The position numbers and the translations under genes are program-made. Shown in pieces: positions 43,716 to 52,001 of a DNA stretch of 64,000 bases (position 1 is its first letter; every line of letters starts with the position of its first letter). The DNA is taken from contig NZ_BOOR01000007.1 in the NCBI RefSeq assembly GCF_016863335.1, positions 372,001 through 436,000 of the forward strand. Direction: 5' to 3'. The notes beneath the pieces were generated by a model, which saw only the letters and a program-made list of their open reading frames with translations, searched no databases and had not been told where the DNA came from. The stretch is from Planotetraspora thailandica. Lineage in GTDB: Bacteria; Actinomycetota; Actinomycetes; Streptosporangiales; Streptosporangiaceae.

Positions 43716-45041
43716 TTACGACAAGTCTCGCGTGAATTTACCGTTCTGGCGGGGGAAAGGCGGAGAGCTTACCTGCTCTTCACCATCGAGTTCCGGCATC
43801 CCGACCAGACGTGGAACGTCTTCGACGGGAGCCGGCGGATCGAGAGGCGTGTTCGTCAGGCCGAGGTCGTTCATCTTGCGCGCGCTGACGAGCACCCTGT
43901 TCTCCAGCGACCCCACGGTCTGGTTGTAGGCGGCGACCGCCCTCGACAACGCCCGGCCGAGCCCGTCCACATGGCGGCCGAGGCCGCCGAGCCGCTCGTA
44001 GAGCTCCTTGCCGAGGTCGAAGACCGCGCGGGCGTTGTCGCTCAGCGCGGCCTGCTGCCAGGCGTACTGCGCGGTGCGCAGCATGGTGATCAGCGTGGTC
44101 GGCGTGGCGATGTGCACCCGCTTCTTCATGGCGTATTCGAGCAACGAGGGGTCGCGCTCGAGGGCGGGGGCGAGGAACGCCTCCCCGGGGATGAAAAGGA
44201 CCATGAACTCGGGCGCGGGGCTGAACGCCTGCCAGTAGGACTTGGCGGCCAGCCGGTCGACGTGCTCACGCAGGTGGCGGGCGTGCGCGTCGAGGCGGGC
44301 CGAGGCGAGCTCGGGGTCGGTCGCCTCCGCCGCCTCCAGGTAGGCGGCCAGCGAGACCTTCGAGTCGACGATGATGTTCTTGCCGCCGCTGAGCCGTACG
44401 ACCATGTCGGGGCGGACCAGCCCGTCCGGGGTCGGCGCGCTGACCTGCTCGTCGAAGTCGCAGAACCGGGCCATGCCGGCGATCTCGGCGACCCTGCGGA
44501 GCTGGAGCTCTCCCCATCGGCCGCGCGCCTCCGGCCGCTGGAGTGCGCGGACCAGGGCCGTCGTCTGGGCCTTGAGCTGCTCGGAGCTCGCCCGGACGAA
44601 GTCCATCTGCTTGCCGAGCTCGGCGCGGGCCGCCCTCGCTCCCGACTCGCTCTCCCTGAGCTGGTCCTCGACCCGCGCGAGGGTCTCCCTGAGCGGGGCC
44701 ACGAGGTTCTCCACGGCCTGCCGTCGCTGGTCGAGATCGCCTGCCGCTTCGGCCCTCGTGGTGTTCAGGCGGCTTTCCGCGAGTTCCAGGAACCGCAGAT
44801 TGGCGACGTCGAGGGCACGCGCGGAAAGCGCCTGGAAACGCTCGGGAAGCTGGGCCTCGACGAAGGCGACCCTGTCTTCGGCCGCCCGCGCCCGGGCCTG
44901 CGCCTCGGCCAGCTCGACGGCGGCGCCGGCGCTTTCGCGGGTCACCCGCCCACGGCCGAGCGTGAAGCCGATCACGAGCCCGGCCGCGAGGCCAACGGCC
45001 AGCCAGAGTGCGAGAGCCACGACGTCCACGGTCTGGATCAT
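43716..45041 (-). CDS. rmuC: DNA recombination protein RmuC
   Basis: Membrane-anchored nuclease-fold protein of 441 residues thought to limit recombination between inverted repeats. TM anchor at about 7-28 (VVALALWLAVGLAAGLVIGF), a long coiled coil (about 40-195), then the RmuC domain: GRWGELQLRRVAEIAGMARF, DMVVRLSGGKNIIVDSKVSL, FMVLFIPGEAFLAPALERDP, KKRVHIATPTTLITMLRTAQ and a helical end. Length and domain order are normal. Confidence 0.92.
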   Translation of the reverse strand: MIQTVDVVALALWLAVGLAAGLVIGFTLGRGRVTRESAGAAVELAEAQARARAAEDRVAFVEAQLPERFQALSARALDVANLRFLELAESRLNTTRAEAAGDLDQRRQAVENLVAPLRETLARVEDQLRESESGARAARAELGKQMDFVRASSEQLKAQTTALVRALQRPEARGRWGELQLRRVAEIAGMARFCDFDEQVSAPTPDGLVRPDMVVRLSGGKNIIVDSKVSLAAYLEAAEATDPELASARLDAHARHLREHVDRLAAKSYWQAFSPAPEFMVLFIPGEAFLAPALERDPSLLEYAMKKRVHIATPTTLITMLRTAQYAWQQAALSDNARAVFDLGKELYERLGGLGRHVDGLGRALSRAVAAYNQTVGSLENRVLVSARKMNDLGLTNTPLDPPAPVEDVPRLVGMPELDGEEQVSSPPFPRQNGKFTRDLS

Positions 45042-45139
45042 CCCAGGTTGTCCCTCTCCGCACGGGGAGGCGCGCGCACCCGGACCGTCGGAGCGCTTGA
45101 TGTGCTGCTCACCGGCGTGGGCCCGTAAACTCGGCGAAC

Positions 45140-46228
<1,089 letters not shown>

Positions 46229-46283
46229 TGTGTGATCCCTTGATCGGCTGAAGTGGCTGGTCAGAGCAAGAAACCCCAGGTCA

Positions 46284-46318
46284 GGGGCCAGATCTTAGGG
46301 TCTGGCCCCTTCCTGTTT
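46284..46318 (+). terminator. Intrinsic terminator after ychF
   Basis: GGGGCCAGA (46284-46292) pairs perfectly with TCTGGCCCC (46301-46309) around an 8-nt loop and is followed by the T-rich TTCCTGTTTT. Confidence 0.85.
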
Positions 46319-46387
46319 TCTCCGGCTGGATCTCTGTTTGGCGACGGTGCGGATGTCGTTGCAGAGCGGGTGCCTAAGATCGCGGGC

Positions 46388-47125
46388 ATGGCGTTGCGAC
46401 CTGTTCTGGTGAACATGAAGGCTCTTGATGACTCGGCGGTCGGCCGGTTCTGGGCGGAGGCTCTCGGCTGGGATGTTTCCAGCGAGGGACGCGGCGCGAC
46501 CGCCGCTCAACCCGTCGGCTTCGATTGGCTGGACCCGGTCACCGTCTGCGTCGACGTCATCGCCGTCCCGGAACCCAAGACGACAACGAAGAACCGTGTG
46601 CACCTCGATCTCGCCACCACCTCTGCAGCCCATCAGGCGGAGTTGGTCGCGCGCCTCCAGTCTCTTGGTGCGACGCCCGCCCACGTGGGCCAGGGCAAAG
46701 TGCCGTGGACTGTCCTCGCCGACCCGGAGGGCAACGAGTTCTGCGTGCTGGAGCCTCGGGAGATCTACCGGGACACCGGGCCGATCGCCCGGGTGGTGGT
46801 CGACTGCGCGGATCCGCGGGCCATGGCCCGGTTCTGGGACGAGGCGATGGACTGGACCCTGCACGAGGTGACTGACGACCATGCGGTGTGGCGCTCCGCC
46901 AAGGGTGTCGGCCCGTATCTCGAGTTCCTCCGCACTGGCGTGAAGACCGTGCCAGACCGCGTCCATCTTGACCTGGTGCCGGACCTCGGTGACGACAAAG
47001 CGGCGGAGGTGGCCCGGCTGCGGGCCCTCGGCGCCACCGACCTCGACGTCGGCCAGGGCGACGTCCCGTGGACGTGCCTGACCGACCCGGAGGGCCACGA
47101 GTTCTGCGTCCTCGCCCGGTCCTGA
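46388..47125 (+). CDS. Two-domain VOC (glyoxalase/bleomycin-resistance fold) protein
   Basis: Protein of 245 residues made of two tandem VOC modules. Each ends with the same pattern: LGATPAHVGQGKVPWTVLAD, PEGNEFCVLE in the first, and LGATDLDVGQGDVPWTCLTD, PEGHEFCVLA in the second; each module also has a RVHLDL strand. The duplication is internal and clear. The lack of a full canonical metal set in both halves suggests a binding or resistance role rather than glyoxalase I (inference). ATG 46388 lies 7 nt after TAAGAT. Confidence 0.8.
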   Translation: MALRPVLVNMKALDDSAVGRFWAEALGWDVSSEGRGATAAQPVGFDWLDPVTVCVDVIAVPEPKTTTKNRVHLDLATTSAAHQAELVARLQSLGATPAHVGQGKVPWTVLADPEGNEFCVLEPREIYRDTGPIARVVVDCADPRAMARFWDEAMDWTLHEVTDDHAVWRSAKGVGPYLEFLRTGVKTVPDRVHLDLVPDLGDDKAAEVARLRALGATDLDVGQGDVPWTCLTDPEGHEFCVLARS

Positions 47126-47628
47126 CGCGGGGCCTTGACGACACCCCGGCAATCATGCGGCGGAGCGTACGGCGAGTGCCGCTCGCGTCGCTGTCCCGAG
47201 GCGCGTGCGGGGCGCACGACACGGTGAACTTTCGGCAACGAAGGACCATCGACGTGAGGCCAAAAGGCCGCACGACCAGGGCGTCGAGTTCCATCCCCAG
47301 GTCGGCCGCGTGACTCAGAGTTCCGCCGCAACGTCTGAAACGCCTTTGGGATACGTCTCTGACCTGCTAGGACAGCAATACCTGGCGGTTTGGTAATCGA
47401 TGTCCGACCTCGGCCAGGCGTAACGTGCTTTCCCGCGAGCTGCCAGGCGTGGGGCGTCTCATCTGGAGGTAGACCTGGTTTGCTCGGTCACGGCGATGCT
47501 TGCACCATGGGCGTGGCTTTACTGGAAGAATTGGCGAGACCGCTAGGGTGAAACTTCAATGCGGCTAACCGGATCGAAAGTAAGACAACACCGCGCCAGC
47601 CGGGGGGATCGGCGCGAGCGGAGGCGTG
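47126..47628. other. 503-bp gap before the secretion cluster
   Basis: No convincing gene, tRNA or att repeat. It contains short open frames without ribosome binding sites, and a possible -10 box TAGGGT (47544-47549) that could serve the downstream operon. Base composition falls slightly toward the middle. Confidence 0.5.
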
Positions 47629-48642
47629 ATGGCTCGCAGGTCAACCGTCCAGCAGGATCCGCGGATCGCTGGCGAGCCAGAGTCATACCCTCCGGAGGGT
47701 CCTGATCGGTTGGCCGTGTCGCGCATGACGTCCTCCCAGCGCGGGGGATGGGGCGGCGGCGGAGGCCGCTGGCTCGTGTGGACGGGCCGCGCGATCCTGT
47801 GGGCGTTGATCATCGTCATCGTCGTCAACGGCGTGCGGGCGCCGTTCGAGCGTTTCAGCCAGGGCGACACGAAAACCACGACGGCGGCCGAGCCGACCGA
47901 TTCTGAATTCCCCGTGACGCAGGCCGCCGCATTTGCCAACCAGTTCGCCGCCGTCTATTTGAATTACGACGCCTCGAACGCGCAGCAAAGAGCGGAACGG
48001 TTGCGGCCTTTTCTTCCCCAGGGCGCCGACGACCAGTTCGGATGGAACGGATACGGCCGGATGACCGCCGGGTCGATCCAGTTCTCCGGAATCAAAGTGA
48101 ACGGCGACCACGACGCGGTCGTCACGGTGTCCTATCAGTCGGGCGGAGAGCGGGGTTTGCTCTCTGTTCCGGTTTATTACGACCAGGGACATTTCGTGGT
48201 GTCCGCCCAGCCGGGGCTGCTGCCCGCTCCCGCGATCGCGGGGCTGCCCCAGCCGGCCGATCCGGCTCGCGACGGGGCGACGGAGGCGGAGCTCCGCCCG
48301 CAGATCGAGGGCTTCTTCAAGGCGTTCGCGTCGGGTGACCCGGTTGATCTGCAGCGCTATGTCGCGAGCGGAGTGACGATCAACGGCTTCAACGGGGAGT
48401 TCACCCTGGCGAAACTCGACCAGCTCATCGTGCCCGAAGGCGCGGCGAACAGCAGGGAGGTCACCGCTGTGGTCGTGTGGGCCATCTCGTCGAACGGGTC
48501 CGACGCCGTTTCGACGTCGGGAGAGAACGACCCGTCCGTCCAGCCCGGCGGCTTGGAGCAGGCTTACACGTTGTCCATGGAGAAGCAGGGCGGCAAGTGG
48601 TTCGTCCAGCAGGTCCAAGGTGCGAGCCGGTCCGTGGGGTAG
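47629..48642 (+). CDS. TcpC/VirB8-like conjugation-type membrane protein
   Basis: Inner-membrane assembly factor of 337 residues. A cytoplasmic N-terminus with a Gly-rich run (QRGGWGGGGGRW) precedes one TM helix (about 50-68, AILWALIIVIVVNGVRAPF) and an extracytoplasmic region that reads as two NTF2-like halves (about 95-215 and 225-337). These start with VTQAAAFANQFAAVYLNYDA and ELRPQIEGFFKAFASGDPVD, the arrangement of TcpC and duplicated VirB8. ATG 47629 follows GGAGG. First gene of the secretion-like operon. Confidence 0.82.
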   Translation: MARRSTVQQDPRIAGEPESYPPEGPDRLAVSRMTSSQRGGWGGGGGRWLVWTGRAILWALIIVIVVNGVRAPFERFSQGDTKTTTAAEPTDSEFPVTQAAAFANQFAAVYLNYDASNAQQRAERLRPFLPQGADDQFGWNGYGRMTAGSIQFSGIKVNGDHDAVVTVSYQSGGERGLLSVPVYYDQGHFVVSAQPGLLPAPAIAGLPQPADPARDGATEAELRPQIEGFFKAFASGDPVDLQRYVASGVTINGFNGEFTLAKLDQLIVPEGAANSREVTAVVVWAISSNGSDAVSTSGENDPSVQPGGLEQAYTLSMEKQGGKWFVQQVQGASRSVG

Positions 48643-48692
48643 CGCATGCCCGGCCATGACATCGCTGATCCATACCCCCGGGAGGGCGAGAA

Positions 48693-48977
48693 TTGATTTT
48701 GAAGACCATCGTGGACAGTGCGTTGCATCTGGCCACGCCACAGGCGCCGACAGGCGGAATCAACACCGAGGGACTGGCCGACTTCCTGCGGACCTTCTTC
48801 GCGCCGCTGTTCCTCGCGATCGTCTCCGTCGTGGCGCTGTTCTTCCTCTTCACTCGTGAGATCACCAGATTCGTTCAGTTCATCCTTCTGGCGATCGCGA
48901 TCGGCGTGATCTTCTACGTCCCCAACATCATCGAGGTGGCGGCGAAGGCGATCGCGGGCGCGCTCGGAATCAAGTGA
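48693..48977 (+). CDS. Small two-helix membrane protein (TcpD/VirB2-like)
   Basis: Protein of 94 residues starting at TTG 48693 behind GGAGGG. A short N-terminus is followed by helix 1 (about 29-52, FFAPLFLAIVSVVALFFLFT) and helix 2 (about 60-80, FVQFILLAIAIGVIFYVPNI), then an Ala/Lys tail. Size, topology and place after a TcpC-like gene fit a VirB2 pilin or TcpD-type subunit. The sequence alone does not decide which. Confidence 0.65.
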   Translation: MILKTIVDSALHLATPQAPTGGINTEGLADFLRTFFAPLFLAIVSVVALFFLFTREITRFVQFILLAIAIGVIFYVPNIIEVAAKAIAGALGIK

Positions 48978-48998
48978 TCCGGCGGAGAGGAGGATCGG

Positions 48999-51878
48999 GT
49001 GGATCTCCCCACATATACGAATATCTGGCGAATTGAGAAGCGGCTTTACAAGCTGTACGACCTACGGCTGCCGATGCCGCTTCCGATCGTCTGGATCGGT
49101 GTGTTCGTGGGCGTCTCGGTCCCCTGGTGGGTCCTCCTCTGGCTGGTGAAAGTTCCCTTCGCCGCGCCCTGGCACGTGGTCTACCTGCTTCCCCCCGGGA
49201 TCGTGACCTGGTTGTCGACCCGGCCCGTGATCGAGGGCAAGCGGCTGACCGAGGTCCTGCAGTCGCAGCTGCGCTATCTCGCCGAGCCCCGCACGTGGTG
49301 CCGTATGGCGCCGTCGGCGGAGCCCGAGGAGGTCTCCTTCACCGCCCGGGTGTGGCGGATCGCCCCGCCGCTTCCGCGTGTCAGCGTCAAGGCCGCCCGC
49401 AGGGCGGAACAGCCGGCCGTCGCGGCTGCCGAGGCCGCGGTGACGGCGGACACGGGTGCGGAGGTCGCCGGCACCCCGATCAGAGGAATGGCCGCCAGAA
49501 ACCTCGCAAGCACAGGGAGCCCCTCCCGGCGCCCGGCCGCAGAGGCCGGCTCCAGGGGAGGCGGCTCGCGGGGCCGCGCCGTACGGGGCACCGGATCCGC
49601 GGGCCCGTCCGTCAGAGGTACGGCCGGCACGCCGGTCAGGGGGACCGGTTCAGGAGGCTCAGGGGCGGGCCCAGGCAAGGGAAAGGGCACAGGCAAGGGC
49701 ACAGGATCGGGAGGCGCACGAGGCAGGGGCCGCGGCAAGGCGGTCGAACCCTGGACCCCGGAGCGTGCCATTCCCCCGCGTCCCGTTCCCCCTGCCGCGC
49801 TGCCCCCGGTCGCGTTGCCCCGTGCCGAGTCGCGCCCTGCCGAGTCGCGCCCCGCCGCCGCACTGCCCCCAGCCGAGTCGCGCCCTGCCGAGCTGCGCCC
49901 TACTGACTTGCGCTCTGCTGACTCTGCCGAGCCGGCGCGTCCCACGCCCGCCGTTCCCGCTGCGGGATCTCCCGCGACGGTGCATCCCGCGGTCGCGGCC
50001 GCCGCGGCAGCGGCCTCTGCCGTTCCGGAGACTCCGCCGGCGAGTGACCCTGCCTTCTTCCTGCCGGCGGCGCAGAGCGGGCCATCCTCTGACGCCGGGC
50101 AGGTTCCGGCGGATCCCCGTCCCGGCGCGGCCACTCAGCCCGAGGTCCGCCCTGGCGATGCGTCCCAGGAGAGCCCGCAGGAGCCCGGCGCGGCCGAGCG
50201 GCGCGGTACGGCTCCTGCTCCGCCGATCGGCACCGAAGCGCTGCGACGGTTGCGGCGGCTGGCCGCGTCCGCCGAGCACGATGAGCGGAACACGCCCGAG
50301 CTTCCGCCGGGCGTGCCGGTGCCCCGCGCCCTGGACTCCCGTCCGGAGGCGACCAAACCGCAGGCCATCGCTCCCAAGCCCCCTACGATCGGTTCTCTGA
50401 CGCCGCCGGAGGCGGTCGCGCCCGAGGCGCCGCAGCACGCTCCAGAAAAGACTTCCGGCACGCCCGCACCGAGTCCTGATGTGACCGGTGCGCGTCCCGA
50501 GGCGCCCGACGTGCGCCCGGACGCGTCTGAGCCGGACGCGGGTGCGTCCGAGCAGGAGGCCGGCGCGACCGCGCCGCGTACGGCCGGCCCGTCGGAGCGG
50601 CAGCGCGAGGCGTGGGAGCAGCACAGGAAGGGCCAGCCTCCCCGGCCCGTCCGCCCGGTCGAAACGCAGCGCCCCACCGAGATGGAGGGCCCGTCCGGCA
50701 CTCGGGGTCCGGCGGAGGCCGGTGGCGGCGAGAGCCGTCCTGCTGAGGCCGTCCGACCGGCTGAGGCCGCCCGCGCCGCAGAAACGGGACAGCCGTCGAC
50801 GCCTCCGGTGCTTCCGTCCGGTCCTGCGTCTCCGGTCGCACCGGGCACGGGGCACAGAGGAGTGTCGATCAGGACTGTGCCCTCCGCCTCGCAGGTCGGG
50901 GGGCCCAGCGGGCCCGCCAGCCCGGTGCTCCCGCCCACCACCACGCCTGGGGCGCCGGTGAGCGAACCACGCGTCCGGAGGGTGGAGTCCGTCGTCGGCC
51001 GCGGCTCATCGGGCGGGTGGCGCAAGCTCGCCCAGGTGGTCGTCGGCGGCAGCCGTACCGACGGCATGGAGATCGACGAAGCGAGGGCCCGCACGCCGCT
51101 CACGACGAGCAGGCGGATCATGGTGCTGGGCTGCACCGGAGGTGCGGGCCAGACCACCACGGCGCTCATGCTGGGCCACACGCTGGCCCGCTACCGGGAC
51201 GACCGCGTGCTCGCCCTCGACGCCAACAGCGGGGACGACACGCTCACATCGCGAATTCAGGCCGAGTCGCCGGAGACGCTGACCTCGCTGCTGGAGGGGT
51301 CGCGGTCCGTGAGCGGCTACCTCGGCATGCGGTCCTACACCTCGCGATGCGAGTCGGGTCTCGAGGTCGTGGGCGCCGACACCGACGCCGGGGCCGAGCA
51401 GCGGTTGTCGGACCGGGCGTTGCTGAACGACTGGCGGCGCACGCTGGCCACGCTCGACCAGCACTACCGCCTGGTCGTCGTCGACCCGGCGGCCGCGCTC
51501 GCCGCCCGGCTCCTGCCGTACACCGACCAGCTGGTGCTCGTCGCGCCCGCGAGTGAGGACGCGTCGGAGTCCATCGCGATGACGTACGAGTGGCTCGACG
51601 GTCACGGCGTCTCCGACCTGCGGCGCAGGGCCGTCATGGTGATCAACGGGGTGAGCCGGCGGAGCATGCCGGACGTCGAGCAGGCCGAGGCGGTGGCCAG
51701 CGGGCGCTGCCGGGCCATCGTCCGGGTGCCGTGGGAGGACGAGCTCGCACCCGGCCGTCCCGGACCGGTTGACGTCAACCACCTACGGACCGGTGGACGC
51801 AGGGCGTACGTTGCATTGGCAGGAGTGATCGTGAGCGGCTTGGCGACCATCCAGGCCAAGCAGGAGGTGGCCAAATGA
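48999..51878 (+). CDS. TcpE-domain protein fused to a MinD/ParA-like ATPase with altered Walker A
   Basis: Large fusion of 959 residues. The N-terminus (about 1-115) is TcpE-like, with a TM hairpin (LPIVWIGVFVGVSVPWWVLL, then HVVYLLPPGIVTWL). About 570 residues of Pro/Ala/Arg/Gly-rich low-complexity sequence follow, including near-repeats of the type PAESRPA. The C-terminal ~250 residues form a SIMIBI P-loop domain: RRIMVLGCTGGAGQTTTALM, VLALDANSGDDTLTSRI, YRLVVVDPAA and QLVLVAPASED. The P-loop Lys expected in GGxGKTT is Gln718, so ATP hydrolysis may be lost or changed. It probably links the membrane part of the machine to a positioning or regulatory ATPase fold (inference). Confidence 0.8.
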   Translation: MDLPTYTNIWRIEKRLYKLYDLRLPMPLPIVWIGVFVGVSVPWWVLLWLVKVPFAAPWHVVYLLPPGIVTWLSTRPVIEGKRLTEVLQSQLRYLAEPRTWCRMAPSAEPEEVSFTARVWRIAPPLPRVSVKAARRAEQPAVAAAEAAVTADTGAEVAGTPIRGMAARNLASTGSPSRRPAAEAGSRGGGSRGRAVRGTGSAGPSVRGTAGTPVRGTGSGGSGAGPGKGKGTGKGTGSGGARGRGRGKAVEPWTPERAIPPRPVPPAALPPVALPRAESRPAESRPAAALPPAESRPAELRPTDLRSADSAEPARPTPAVPAAGSPATVHPAVAAAAAAASAVPETPPASDPAFFLPAAQSGPSSDAGQVPADPRPGAATQPEVRPGDASQESPQEPGAAERRGTAPAPPIGTEALRRLRRLAASAEHDERNTPELPPGVPVPRALDSRPEATKPQAIAPKPPTIGSLTPPEAVAPEAPQHAPEKTSGTPAPSPDVTGARPEAPDVRPDASEPDAGASEQEAGATAPRTAGPSERQREAWEQHRKGQPPRPVRPVETQRPTEMEGPSGTRGPAEAGGGESRPAEAVRPAEAARAAETGQPSTPPVLPSGPASPVAPGTGHRGVSIRTVPSASQVGGPSGPASPVLPPTTTPGAPVSEPRVRRVESVVGRGSSGGWRKLAQVVVGGSRTDGMEIDEARARTPLTTSRRIMVLGCTGGAGQTTTALMLGHTLARYRDDRVLALDANSGDDTLTSRIQAESPETLTSLLEGSRSVSGYLGMRSYTSRCESGLEVVGADTDAGAEQRLSDRALLNDWRRTLATLDQHYRLVVVDPAAALAARLLPYTDQLVLVAPASEDASESIAMTYEWLDGHGVSDLRRRAVMVINGVSRRSMPDVEQAEAVASGRCRAIVRVPWEDELAPGRPGPVDVNHLRTGGRRAYVALAGVIVSGLATIQAKQEVAK

Positions 51879-52001
51879 GCGCCCGGAGCGAGCGAGGAAG
51901 TTGGTGAGCGACCGATGAGCGCCGGGAGCGAACCCGACGAGCGAGCGGCGCATATGGGGTCATCGGTCCTGCGAGCGAGGAAGTTGGTGAGCGACCAATG
52001 A
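51875..52001 (+). repeat. MIRU-like composite repeat at the junction of two secretion genes
   Basis: ATGAGC occurs at 51875 (overlapping the upstream stop), 51915 and 51998 (the downstream start). A perfect 26-bp direct repeat occupies 51888-51913 and 51971-51996. Two mini reading frames of 10 and 28 codons start at 51875 and 51915; the first overlaps the upstream stop as ATGA, the second overlaps the VirB4-like start as ATGA. This is the architecture of mycobacterial interspersed repetitive units. Confidence 0.75.

Noticed and set aside
47205-47396. 63-codon frame in the gap before the secretion cluster
   Set aside because: No ribosome binding site, no recognisable domain; insufficient to call a gene or a transposase remnant.
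49600-50000. Repetitive CGCCCTGCCGAG-like units
   Set aside because: They encode the Pro/Ala/Glu/Arg-rich linker of the TcpE fusion and follow codon periodicity; not an independent element.
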